Of a stretch of 64,000 nucleotides of DNA, positions 27,195 through 39,300 are shown one piece after another. Source of the DNA: Hybos culiciformis. Taxonomy: Eukaryota; Arthropoda; Insecta; Diptera; Hybotidae. The number at the start of each line of letters is the position of its first letter. Within the stretch, counting starts at the first letter, position 1. Location: assembly GCA_964007475.1 (NCBI GenBank), contig OZ023273.1, forward strand, positions 19,295,922 through 19,359,921. Reading direction: 5' to 3'. The notes beneath the pieces were generated by a model. The model made no database searches. It saw only the letters and a program-made list of their open reading frames with translations, and had not been told where the DNA came from. The translations under genes were made by a program, and so were the position numbers.

Positions 27195-27257
27195 AAATGA
27201 AAAGAAAAATAATAATTTTATACTTTCATTATAAAATTTTTTTTTTAATAATATTGG

Positions 27258-27263
27258 AATAAA
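27258..27263 (+). promoter_or_regulatory. Probable polyadenylation signal of the DEG/ENaC gene
   Basis: AATAAA begins 63 bases after the stop codon at 27192-27194, in the sequence TGGAATAAAGAC. It is the first AATAAA downstream of the last exon. The hexamer is common by chance in DNA this AT-rich, so position is the main support. Confidence 0.5.
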
Positions 27264-30014
27264 GACATCCTGAAAATTTAAAAATTCGGGAAGGCGAAAC
27301 ATTATAAGAAACATTGTAAGCAAATGTAGTTTGTGAAAAAAATTGTTAATGAATTACAGAATATATTATGTAATCAATTAATTATAATATAATTATGTAT
27401 AGCTACATACAAGCTGTTTACATACTTTAATGTTATAAACATATACTTATAAAAATAAACAAAAATTATATAAAAAAATATACCAAATCTTTCTGTAATC
27501 TTATTTAAAAATAAAGCGAAGTGTATATTGACTTCGTTCAGATTATTTAGTACATTTGAAGTATCTTTGTGTTCTAACCTGTAGTAGGTTTGTATGCAAT
27601 TTAGTCGTATAACTGTATCGAGACATTGTAAAATGAAAAGTTATCAAGATATATTTTTGTTTCAACTGAAATCAGAGGTAGGTTATTTTAGCTTCTTCAG
27701 ACTAAACGAAGCAGTTTAACGTCATTAAGCCATGGATATGATTTCAAAAAAGTAGCAAATTATCAATTCTGTGAATTATCTTCAAAACAATTTTTCCAAA
27801 GAAATTTAAAGCTTGAAATATTTTGATATTCGTCGTCGTCGTAGAAGTAAACAAATTGTTATAATATACCAAAATATTTAAAGAGTAGATATAAGTATTA
27901 AAATTTTGAATTTATAAATTGTATGAAATTGAACTGAACATATAATTTATATTTTTTTATGTTCTTTTTTTTAAATATGTTTATCTGCCCAAGAATGAAC
28001 AAGGCATTAGTCTACATCGAATATTCAAATTACTTGAAAGGTCAGCTAAAAGGATAGATAAAATATTATTTGTTCATTACATTAATCTGTATTCATTTTT
28101 CATTCATTCTAAGTACAAAATGTTTTTTAAAATTCTCTTTCATTTTCATTTTATTCATTTCTTATATTTAATTAAGGCGTATTTTTATTGAAGAATTTTA
28201 CTTTTCAATAAAAAAAAATGTTTTTAAATATATATGTATTATATATAAATGTAAAATAAAGGGAAAAAAAACAAACCCCAATTTTATTATTCAACATCTG
28301 ATGCTAGATTCTGATTAAACATTATCCGACCTGGATAACTCATATATGTACAAGTATGTATAATATAATATAGTATAAGACTCATTGATTTGATAAATGC
28401 TTTTTGATAAATAAAAAGTAAAAAATAAAAAATGTGTTTATTTTATGATAAAATGCAAAATAAATCGGTAAGTTATATACGAAATTTAAGTCCAGGATTG
28501 TAAAACAAAAAATTTGATTTGTGTGATCAGAAATTGCAGTAATTTTTTTTAATTTCAAATTTTAATTAAAATGATGATGAAAACATGTTCTACGTATTTA
28601 TCGAATATTCTTTTTTCGAAATTATTTGTGTAACAAGAAATTATTGGTGCATAAAATGGAAGCTTACCTAAGAAGCTCATGGGTTTAAGATTGTTAAAAG
28701 TTATGGCAATAGGGTGTTGTACAACAAATCGAATGAGGTTTAGTCATAGAATAACTCCAGTTTTAATAAGTTTACTCATTCTTTAGTTCAGTTTCTTTCG
28801 GGCTCAATTTATAAAATTTTCGGACCTTGGCTAATCAATGTGAGTATATTTCATATAAATAGACTACTATATCACTTCTTAGAAAGCTCTACAAGTTAAC
28901 TTAGTTTTTAGCCCCTTTTTCCATCCAAAATGAAAAAATGGATTAGAAGTTTTCACAACAATAGAATTATAACCCCCAAAACCAGCAAAGGATCTAAATT
29001 ATTTTCATACAAAATTTATGTTATTTTAAATTTTGAATAATATTCTGATGAATATGGATATCGATAAAAGAAATCTCAGACAATTGAAAGATCCCGGATT
29101 CCTTTGCAAATTGAATTATGAGCTGATGTCAATAAAAAAAAAAAGTTCCAATTATGACTAAGGACTCGATTGAACAGAGAGCGAAATGAGAAAGAAAAAA
29201 TATTCCGCAAATATTTTAAATACAAACTGTGAAAGCATGATCTATACTTCATTTATGAAGTATGTTCTATATTTTTTATATAAGTAGTTAACAAAAATTT
29301 ATTTTTTTTCCGAATTTGTCTCTGGCATGATATAAAATATATACTACATTCAATAATTCACTCATGTAGGAACATTAAGAATAAATTTAAATTTTTTTTT
29401 TTCAGTAGAGCTTGTAAAATGAAAATAATCAATTTAGTAGACTTTTAAGCTGAAATAAATAAATTCGGCGAATAATATTTTCATATGGATTGGCACGTGT
29501 CTGAAGGTGGCTTAGGAAGAAATAAATTTATGAAGTTTTATATATTCCTATAAAAAGAAAATTTTTAACCTTTTTTTTTTGTGCTGTGTTTTTATTTTCT
29601 TTTCAATTTATTAGAAATTAGGCCCCAAAACTATTTGCTAATGCCATATATCTTTAATTTTTCCAGGATGAAATGAATGCAAAAAAAAAATTTCCTGCTT
29701 ATTTTCTTTCTAAATATATTATGTAAGTATGTATACATTTTTACAAAATTACATATATAGCCATTAAATTGATTTATGTTGTGGAAAATAAATTTATGAG
29801 TCCTTTTTTTTAATCAATCTGTTGAAAGCATTATTTTTATAGCTTTCGAATGAAGGACCGTAAGAAGAAGACTATTTAAGTATACAGACAACAATTTAAT
29901 TTTTTTTTTATGAAAGAATTACAAATTTTTTGTACTATTTTTTAATTCTGTATAGTTTTGAGAGACGTTATCGTAAAAAAAAATTTTTAATAATTACTGT
30001 ATAGATGTTTATGC
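27264..30014. other. AT-rich DNA, no gene seen
   Basis: Contains only a very short TCG run near 27830 and slightly GC-richer patches around 28660-28840 without domains. Confidence 0.55.
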
Positions 30015-30482
30015 TACATTTACACCTAATGGCTAATGGCTAATGGTAAAAATCTCCATTAATTTCTGTATAGCCATTGAAATGGAAAGTGTTCACACTA
30101 CAGAAAAATTAATGGTCAAAAATGGCCTTGCCATTAAATGGTAACGCTGTAAAATGGCAAAATGTTGCCATTACGTTTACATTTTAATGGCATGAATGAC
30201 AAACATTTGAATTTTTTCAATGACACCAGTTGTCTGATTTCAAAATGAAAAGACGTACTCGTGCTTTGTGCGCTGCTATTGTTGTAGCTTGTGCGTGTGA
30301 AGAAGTAGACAATGAAGAAAGAGAAAAGGATCGAAAAAGGCAGATCATTTGGACACGCGATCTATTTTTAAAACCGCGAGCGCTTTGGGTTTTTCAAAGA
30401 ATTTAATGTAATGTTGCGAGCTGGTTTTAAGTTGTGTGAATATGGAGCGTCGCTTCAGTTTTTGACGGAACATTCAAATGAA
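30015..30482 (+). mobile_element. Left part of a Harbinger-like DNA transposon, cut by the assembly gap
   Basis: Begins near GCTACATTTACACCTAATGG. The next 180 bases are crowded with AATGG/CCATT motifs such as GCCATTAAATGG, typical of subterminal transposase sites. A transposase-like frame follows at 30244. The right end is lost in or beyond the N run at 30483-30682, so neither TIR pairing nor the expected 3-bp duplication can be checked. Confidence 0.55.
30244..30482 (+). pseudogene. Harbinger-like transposase N-terminus, frameshifted
   Basis: ATG at 30244 starts MKRRTRALCAAIVVACAC, followed by an acidic stretch and RKRQIIWTRDLFLKPRAL. The latter resembles the R-x-x-W-x-R-x-x-L-x-R segment near the N terminus of PIF/Harbinger transposases. 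The frame then stops (taa after FQRI), while another frame continues with FFKEFNVMLRAGFKLCEYGA up to the gap. A frameshift near 30390 would join them. Either a decayed copy or sequencing error next to the gap. The catalytic domain is not visible. Confidence 0.5.
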
Positions 30483-30682
30483 NNNNNNNNNNNNNNNNNN
30501 NNNNNNNNNNNNNNNNNNNNNNNNNNNNNNNNNNNNNNNNNNNNNNNNNNNNNNNNNNNNNNNNNNNNNNNNNNNNNNNNNNNNNNNNNNNNNNNNNNNN
30601 NNNNNNNNNNNNNNNNNNNNNNNNNNNNNNNNNNNNNNNNNNNNNNNNNNNNNNNNNNNNNNNNNNNNNNNNNNNNNNNNNN
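30483..30682. other. Assembly gap (200 N)
   Basis: Exactly 200 undetermined bases, probably a fixed-length placeholder. The missing sequence likely holds the rest of the Harbinger-like element. Confidence 1.
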
Positions 30683-33147
30683 GTTTGAAGAAAATATAAA
30701 ATTTCAAAATCAATTTTTATTATTATTTTAAATCTTGTAATTTATGTATTTTAGCTCTCGAAATTTTATCTAAGCTCTCGATTGAACATTAGTGCCTTAA
30801 TCTGGAACAATTTTACAATAAATAATTTGCTTCAAAAGATGAATATTTCAAGTCACAATCCCCGAAATAGATTCATGATATGTTGATCTTTAACTGGAGT
30901 TTTTTCTAACAATGATTTTTAAATTTGAATGTTAAAAAAAAATATTTCATGTGTTTAAACATTTTTACGCAACTTTAATATCCATGCAGAGATTGTTATG
31001 TTTAAAAAACAAGGCATCTCCTTATTTTTTACCAAAAAAAGAGAAGAAATAACACCCTTAAAATGACTTCAAACTTAATGATTAATGACGCAGTCTGAAA
31101 AAAAAGAAATAAATATGTTTTCGATTATTAATGCTTTTTATGTTGGATTTTTTTTTTTTGGAATAGCAAATCTGTCAATATTTTGCTTTTTTATCATTAT
31201 TGATTTAAAGCTTTTGTTTTAATTTATGAAAAAAATGTGATAATCTCTGATTTCTTATTACAATTGAATACGATTCGTCAAAATTAAAACAAATGACATT
31301 ACTAACTATTTACATAATTCTATAGAAAAATACAAAGAGCATATCTCTAAGATTGTGTTGTACTATTTTGTAAATATATTGTTTGACAATAAGTTTTTTT
31401 TTTAGTACATATTTTTTAAAATTCGAGTGCATCAATTCCGTTGAACCCATCATTTGCGCCAAATTCTATTCAGTATAAGACCCACATATACAGTTTCTAT
31501 AAGACGTACGTAAAAATAGTATTTTAGGGGAAATCAATAATCGAGATATCAGTGGTTTAATGATTTTACAAAAATTTCAAAAGAATTTTTTCCGAATTTT
31601 TTTTTTTGTTATATTCATAGTATCAAAGTTTGATATTGAATTTCAATATAATTTACGTAATTTTTTAGATTTTTTCTTATCATTCGTCAAATGATTAATT
31701 TTATTGACGAATTTTTCTAATTGTGGGTTGCAACTATTAGGACTATAGGAATAAAGTTCATTGTGAAATTAATATACCGACAAATTAATATACAGACAAA
31801 TTAATATACCGACATTAATTTTAATATAAGAAAAGAACATAAAAAATTAAAACCTCTAAAATCTAATAATAAAATAGAATAATATTGTACAAAGAACGAA
31901 AAACTAAATCACTGATTGACCTTTTTTCCCAAGTGCTAATTTAATAAAACACCCTCGCATATACATGTAATTATTTCTCTTGACATATTAATTTTTTTTG
32001 CATGTAAAAGCTGGCATATTTCCCATAAACTTTTAAATAGAGAAATTTAACACAAGACATTCAAGTGTAGGTGTAAAATGTTGAACTTTATGTATAAAAA
32101 TTATAAAAAATGGTCTTTGTATTAAATATTTTACCAGATGCATCAGTTCAACTTTTTTGTCTGTCAGTTATATTTCATACCGTTTCTTTGATATTTAGAA
32201 CGAAAATAAATATTAAACAAATTTTAAAATTTTCATTTATAATTGTTTTCTATTAACACTTCTGTATTCAAAATAAAATAAGTTTAGGAAAAAAATGGGT
32301 ATTTTGGAGATCCAGAGAAGAGGAATTATAGATTAATTTTTGTTAAAATCTTAATTATGCATTTTCTTTTGTATATAAAAACAGATCTCTCTAATGCATT
32401 ATATAAAGACAAAATTTTAGTTTAAATACCCTAATGGCCTAATACGATAATTTAATTTAATTCAAAATAAATAGAAGTGAAGTCAAAATTTAAAAAATGG
32501 AATATTTTTAAAGAATTTTATGGATATTATTTCTTATAGAGCTTTCAATTGAATAATCGTTTATTTTCACTTCAAAACATATTAAACTAAAATCATTTTA
32601 TTTTCTTAAGTTTATAATTAATTTTATTAAATTTAATTTTAAATTTTTTAATTAAATAAAAAACATAATTGCTTTGCTTCATTTTGGGTATTATAATTGT
32701 TAACTTCTTTCAAATCGATGTTTTAAATTAAAATTTAATTTTGGATGCTTACTAGAGTGCTAGTTCGGAATTGACATTGTCATCTCAAGGCGCTTGTTTG
32801 TTTTTACAAAAACGTTTCCATAATATTTTACTGTAATTGTTAATTTTTGTACAGTCAATTTGATTTATTAACTGCATATCGCTTGGAAATTTTATAAAAC
32901 CTTTAAAGTTTTTGTGATTAATTGATACTGCGAAAAGAAAATTTATTTCAAAAACTTTTAATTCGATCAACTTAAAGCTAAGTGAAAATGGAAAGAAAAA
33001 AATTGTTTTCTTTTTGGAAAAAGTTTCAAAAGGAAATTTATTTTTAATTGCACTCTACCCATGGAATGATAGAAACGGAAATACTGTTTTCTAGCAAGTA
33101 TAAAAAAAATTTATCAGAAGCTACAGCTTAACAAAAACTTACATTTT
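30683..33147. other. AT-rich DNA right of the gap, no gene seen
   Basis: The only structure seen is the 16-bp tandem repeat listed separately. No right end of the Harbinger-like element could be recognised. Confidence 0.5.
31766..31813. repeat. 16-bp tandem repeat, three copies
   Basis: AAATTAATATACCGAC at 31766-31781, 31782-31797 (one change) and 31798-31813. A local duplication with no associated feature. Confidence 0.92.
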
Positions 33148-33245
33148 TTAGCATTTAGCATTTACTGTCGCCTGACCAGTTTCTAATGGAGTATCAGGTA
33201 AAATTAACGCTTCAGTTGGAAAAACTAACATCATTACATTCGTTG
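33148..33245 (-). other. Possible orphan coding exon (low confidence)
   Basis: On the - strand, after an AACAG acceptor-like site, a frame encodes TNVMMLVFPTEALILPDTPL and then ETGQATVNAKC before a stop at 33148-33150. The segment is clearly less AT-rich than its surroundings. I recognise no family and see no adjoining exon in the nearby sequence. It may be a terminal exon, an old pseudogene piece or chance. Confidence 0.25.
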
Positions 33246-34778
33246 CTGTTTTTCAGCCTATGCTTGAACTCGAACCTTTTGCATTTCACACTATCAACTG
33301 CATGATGTTCTTACCTGTGACAATAAATTTTCTAAACTTTATTTGACTTTTATACGATTAATAATTTTTCAAAATAAAATCATCATTATCATCAAAGCAC
33401 AATTATTATTTTATTCTTAAAATGATAAAAAAAAATTCATTTAACAAACATTGATTTATGACTTATTGTATCATTGACAGCCTCTTATTACATTTGAATG
33501 AAAATCTTATTCTATATATATGTACTTGTACATTTATATAATATAATACATATTATATAATTAGTTAAAGATTTATGACAAATTTTATTATTACAGCGAT
33601 CGATGGTACAAAAAGTCTAGACTACGTCAAAGACCTCTCAGTTTTTTTTTTCACCCATAATTATAATAAGAATGTCAATTTTATTTTTCAGCAGCTGGAT
33701 GAAATTTATTGACAAAATATTTGTGTGAAGATTAATTCAGTAATATGATGGATTTATTATTATGAATTATTACTATGATATACTGTTCGTTATTTTTCTA
33801 ATTCTTTTTAATTAATTAAAGGTTAAAAAAGGAATACAAGGACAAATTCTTGTATTATTTATTAATTTATTTATTTATTTGAACATTTTTAAAGCAACAG
33901 TTGTATTAACTTTTAATTGAGACATTTAATTTAACTTTTTTATAGAAGCAAAGTAACTATTTTAAGTTTAGAAATTATTTGGCATGAAAATGTTAGTAAA
34001 TACAAATATTTATTTATATTTCCTTATGTAATTCTCAAAGCAATATAAAATGTACTTCAGAAAAAAAACCTTAAATTTTTATTCCATTTTCTATTATTTA
34101 TGTAACGTACATCTACATTTGTTAAGTTTACATAGCTTAATATTAAAAAAAAAAAGGAATATCAATAAAATTAATTCACATAATATGAAATTCCAGTTAA
34201 AAATCTTTTTATTTTTATTTAATGTTAACAAAAAAACAATCTTCATAAACGTAAATATTTATTTTTATCGTAAGAAATGGGAAGAATATATGTAAATAAT
34301 AAAGAAATTGTACTTTTTTTTCAGGATATAAGGCTTAAATAAGAAAATTTAAAATACTGTTACAAATTGAAATCAAAGATTTTTGATGGAAAATTAATTC
34401 AAAGAAAAATAAATTTAAATAATATAATTCAAAAACTATATCAAAAAATTAAACCACAAAAATTATTGTAGATTAAAAGAATCCTGGCTATAATCGACAT
34501 CTATCTACCCATTCATATACTCAGAATTTATTTAAGCTATCATAAAATTTAAAATATATAAAATTTTTATATGGAAATTATTTGGACCCTTTTGTAGTTG
34601 AAAGCCTGTAACTCTGAAGCCCTAAATGATAGAATCTCAAACAGAAATCGAAGATTACGTGTATTTTGGTATTTAAAGAATAAAAATTGTTTGCCTTGTT
34701 CATTAGTTACAAACATTTTTGTATCGTACGGTCGGACGGACATTTAATGAAAGCAAATAGTCCGTTGTTTCATTTGAT
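33246..34778. other. AT-rich DNA, no gene seen
   Basis: A less AT-rich patch at 34590-34740 leads into the 78-bp duplication and may be part of the same old repeat. Nothing else is supported. Confidence 0.5.
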
Positions 34779-34934
34779 GGAAAATGGGCTAAAAAGAAAT
34801 GATAAAAATAAAGCTCCAGGTAGTTAAAAAAAAATTTGAAATATAATTTCTACAGTGGAAACGGGCCAAAAAGAGATGATAAAAGTATAGCTCCAGGTAG
34901 TTAAAAAAAATTTTTAAATATAATTTTTACATTT
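34779..34934. repeat. Tandem duplication, 78-bp unit
   Basis: Two copies starting at 34779 and 34857 share AAAAAGARATGATAAAA and AGCTCCAGGTAGTTAAAAAA. The second copy differs by several substitutions. It lies just left of a MITE. Confidence 0.88.
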
Positions 34935-34982
34935 ATTTTTAAATTAATGTCAATTAAATATAAAATGTATATAATATTAAAC

Positions 34983-35243
34983 CTGTGGTCAAAATACAAA
35001 ACAGCATAACTCAAATTTCACTTTTTTCAGGAGAGTGTTTTTGAACTTAAAATTAATATATAAAAAAAAAATGTATGGACTTTGAATGACTTTTTTGTGA
35101 AAAACAGTATTAACTATTAACTCTACATTTTCACTAAAAGAAAAAAAAAAAATTAAAATAAATACCGTACTGAGAAGGTTTATTACGTTAATAAATTGAA
35201 ATTGACATATCTCGAGTTATGCTGTTTTGCATTTTTGCCACAG
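34983..35243. mobile_element. Small MITE with CTGTGG ends
   Basis: Ends CTGTGGTCAAAATACAAAAC and the near-complement of CTGTGGCAAAAATGCAAAAC. Arms continue through AGCATAACTC and cover about 35 bp. AAAC directly adjoins both ends and may be a 4-bp target duplication, weak evidence on its own. No coding sequence. Confidence 0.75.
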
Positions 35244-35589
35244 AAACATCTATGCATTTTCTTTTTTCTCTGCTTCTTTTTATTATGATTACAGCATTTT
35301 TTTCTTATATTTAGATATAGACGATTAAATTTCCGAAATATAAACTTTTACTATCCTTTTAAAGGTAATACAATTGGTTTTATAAAAGAAAAATTATCTA
35401 ATTAAACTATCAGTTCATTGATTAAATTGTTTGTTTTTAATTTTTTAGTATTTCGCCCTTCAAGCTTCAACATTTAAAATTGGGTTATAAAAATTAATGT
35501 ATTGTAAAACATTTAAGTAGTTTTTTTTTGTGTGTTACTAGAAATATACTATGTTCTTAATTTTAAGAGCTTTCATACACCTCCTAAAC

Positions 35590-36356
35590 GGGGTCCCGAA
35601 ATAATTTATACGGACATAATTTATACGAAAAAACGACATTATTCATACCATACAAATGAATTATGTCGCTTTCAGGCACGTCATAATTTATATATGAATA
35701 AAGTCGTTTTTTTTCGTATAAATAATGTCGCTTTTAAAACGACATTATTTATCATATGAATAAAGTCGTTTTTTTTTCGTATAAATAATGTCGCTTCTAA
35801 ATTTCTACATGAATAAAGTCGTTTTTTGATCGTATGAATAATGTCATTTTTAAAACGACACTATTTATCGTATGTGAGTAAAAACGAATGTTGGCCGTAC
35901 AAAATATAGGTGAACTGACATAACCGCGAATATTGTGTTCTAAGCAAAAGGAGAAGGGGGGGGCAGCAGGGCGGCGGGGGGGCGGGGTTGGTCAGTGGGA
36001 TTTGCGTCGCCAGCCGCAAATCCCACTGACCAACCGCCCGCCCGCCGCCCTGCTGCCCCCCCTTCTCGTGTGTCTACCTCACAAATATTTTTTTTTTTTA
36101 CTCGCATACGATAAATAGTGTCGTTTTAAAAATGACATTATTCATACGATAAAAAAACGACATTGTTCATACGATAAATAATGTCGTTTTAAAAGCGACA
36201 TTATTTATACAAAAAAAAAACGACATTATTTATCGTATGAATAATGTCGTTTTTTTTTTGTATAAATAATGTCGCTTTCAAACGACATTATTTATTGTAT
36301 GAACAATGTCGTTTTTCTCGTATAAATTATGTCCGTATAAATTATTTCGTAGTGCC
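35590..36356. mobile_element. Giant foldback element with GC-rich hairpin core and 20-bp flanking direct repeats
   Basis: The ends are inverted copies: left GGGGTCCCGAAATAATTTAT, right the complement of GGCACTACGAAATAATTTAT. Both continue through ACGGACATAATTTATACGA. Inward, both arms are built from many copies of a short palindromic motif (ACGACATTATTTATCGTATG and its complement). The centre is a GC-rich hairpin. The element is flanked by an identical 20-base direct repeat, CTTTCATACACCTCCTAAAC, at 35570-35589 and 36357-36376. There is no credible gene inside: the 61-codon frame across the centre is repeat sequence. Superfamily unknown; the direct repeat is much longer than usual for DNA transposons. 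Confidence 0.9.
35952..36066. repeat. GC-rich hairpin core with G-quadruplex-type runs
   Basis: A long stem centred on loop 36007-36014. The inner 21 bp (35986-36006 against 36015-36035) is perfect; the outer part is slightly imperfect. The left arm on the + strand has G-runs of 8, 3, 7 and 4 (35956-35963, 35969-35971, 35976-35982, 35984-35987) separated by 1-5 bases, which satisfies a quadruplex pattern. It is by far the most GC-rich stretch of the window. Confidence 0.93.
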
Positions 36357-36376
36357 CTTTCATACACCTCCTAAAC

Positions 36377-39300
36377 ATGTTTATTTTCTTTTTTATTATG
36401 AAAATTTTTGCCCATGTATATTTTGATTTACAATGAATGTACATTACCTGTAATGGGTTTACATTATTATAACATTTATTGTCGCTTAGCAAAGTTTAAG
36501 CTCACGGAGCCATAGGTTAAGTTGCAAAAAAGGAGGTTGCATTGCTAATAAAGAAGTTGTTGTCTTTTATGATTCCATTATTACTATTTCATTAAAAAAA
36601 ATCTTTCGCGAAATTATTTCGTTCGAAAAACATTTATTTCGCCATATAATGAAAGTTTGACAATTGACAATTTTACTAATTAGGTTAATATTTTAATTCA
36701 AATGACTAGAAGATATTACGGACTTTAGGTGTAATGTCTTTTGAAATCGAAAATAATTTTTTTTAAACAATTTGTAAGATTGCGGTTTAAATATTCAAGT
36801 TATCATTTGGCTTAAAAAATATTATATTTAATACTAGAAAATAGGGAAAAGGCTTTTTATTTCAATTATCCTTTACAATATTTATCATCTCAATCTTAAA
36901 TAAAATGTTTTAAATAAAATGTTATAAATATTAATCTTGAACTCTTAAATAATCATAATTTTATACAAATGCACGAATTAAGAATTAACCTGGTTAAATC
37001 TTTTAGGTGAACCTTTAAACTTTAACTTACTAATACGCAGTCCTGGTAAGCTTACTTATTAGTCTAAAAATTTTACAATCGGTAGTTAATTTTTAATAGT
37101 TTAATGGATTTATTTATTTTATTTTATTTTTTTTAAATAAACTTATATTGCATTCTATTTTAATCCCCACATTTATCACTGCTATAAAAATTACCTTATA
37201 ACATAACTGTGTTGTCCTTGCATAAGGTTTTCAAAAAAATGTTATTCATTATGATGAATTTTCATTTAGTATCAAAATTTTAATGAAAAATTATATCGTT
37301 CTATATATATATATAGTTTGTTTTTTCATTTGAAATAAAGAATAACGAAATAATAAAAATAAAAAACCTTATACACATTATTCTGATGAATTTCCCTTTT
37401 GCATGCTTGTCTTCATTCCCCCGCTATGCAAGTTCTTCATCTGCGTAAAAAAAACCATTTGATATCAAAATAAAAGAAAAGGAAAAATTTTTTTTAACTC
37501 AAACCGACGAGGAAAGGAAAACCCATTATTTTCAATTTATTTATTTTTTCCAACACGTTGTGCCAAAATGAATCAAAAGTGTAGCAAAGACATGAAAATC
37601 TTTTAAAGTAAAAATTTTGTTCAGTTTTTTGTTTTTTTTTTTTTTTTTGGTGTTTATAAGAGTGAACTTCTTGACTAACTGTCGTTTAACATAAGTATCT
37701 TATCTCTTAAACGTGCTGAAAATATTTCTTTAGATATTTTAATTTGTTTTTATTTTTCATTCCATTTTTTTTTTTTATTCCGAATTACATGTTATTAAAG
37801 AAAATGAAAGAAAAATAAATATAAAACGGGATGCTTAGAATAGTTATTGATTGATAATATACCTAGTAAAAATATAGTTAAATCAATTTTATGCTTTACT
37901 TTAGTTTATAGGTTAAAAAAACTGAAAATTATATGAAATTGAAAATTAAGTAAAAAATAAGTTAAACCATTATTACATAAGTAAATAAAAATTACATCTT
38001 GAAACCTAAATGTATTATACTTAATATACTATGAACTGTATAGGAATAATTACAGCTTGTAACACAGGTAAGCCTCTAAAATAAGTTACTGTTATATTAA
38101 TTCACTCTTATTTTTTGTTCCATAAATTAAATGGTAATTTTTTTTTCTTAAGGACATCGTATAACTTGAAAAATAAAATCACGAAATTAATGATATCATC
38201 TCAGGTTTTTTTTTTTAAATATTCTTTTTTGTACACAAAAATGTAAATGACAAGGATACAAAAATATGTTTTTTCCCAGTTTCAAGTTCAAATAATAAAA
38301 ATAAAAAGTCAAAAAAGAATATATATATATATACCTATTTGAAATGGATTTACAACAGAAAGAAAAACAAAAATAAGTTATAGGTTTGAACAAATAAGTT
38401 GATTTGTTTTTTAACGTTTATGAACCATCTATTAACTGCATTGTACATTTAGTTTTGGGTGGATTAACTAAATTAGTTAATTTTTTCTTATTAGAACTGA
38501 TTCTTGAATTTATTATTTTTTTTTCAAACTGTAGTTGTTAAGTTTTTTATTAACAAGACTTCATTGTTTTATATATGGATTTGATAATTAAGACAATAAT
38601 AGCTCACAGTTGTGGAAGAATACTACGACCAATACATATGTTTTATAAGTTTTATTTTATTAATTTTTATTAATTTTATCTAACTTGATCACGAATTCGG
38701 TATCGTCACGAATTAAGAAGTTTATAGTTCTTCTGTATAACGTAAGTTTTTATTATTAAATTTCTGTTTTTTTAGTATATTTTCTATCAAAAATATGAAA
38801 AAACGACTATAGGTTAGGTATGTTTTCATTGAAATGCGTCCGTCCTTCTGCCTCTTCTGCACTAATTAATTGGTATATCGATTTTTTAATATAAAAGTAT
38901 GTGTCATTTCGTTCACTTTCTCCTAAGCTGAAGTATGAAACTCTACAGTTCTGGGTTTTCATGTAAGAAGGCTAGACCGAACAGGGGCGAAATATTTTTC
39001 GAATAAATTTTATATATGTGCAGTACATGTATAAAATGTATGTGCAGTACATGTACGTAATTAAAATTTTTTGTTTTTCATATATATATTATTTATTATA
39101 GATATTATTATTATATATATTATTTAACAAAATCATATTAACACAATGTTATGTATTTTTATCAAAAATATAAATGAAATTATTACAGTTCCTTTTTGTA
39201 CAGGAATGTCAGAAAATAAAACCAGAAGTAAAAACATTTTTTTACCATTTCCGAAAAATCACTAAAAAGTTAAAAAATTAACGTAGAAGACTTATTATTT

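Noticed and set aside
30411..30731. Open frame spanning the N run
   Set aside because: Most of it is undetermined sequence. Only the part before 30483 carries information, and that is treated as a broken transposase.
35933..36118. 61-codon Gly/Arg/Pro-rich frame
   Set aside because: It runs across the GC-rich hairpin core of a foldback element. Its composition reflects the G-runs, not a protein.
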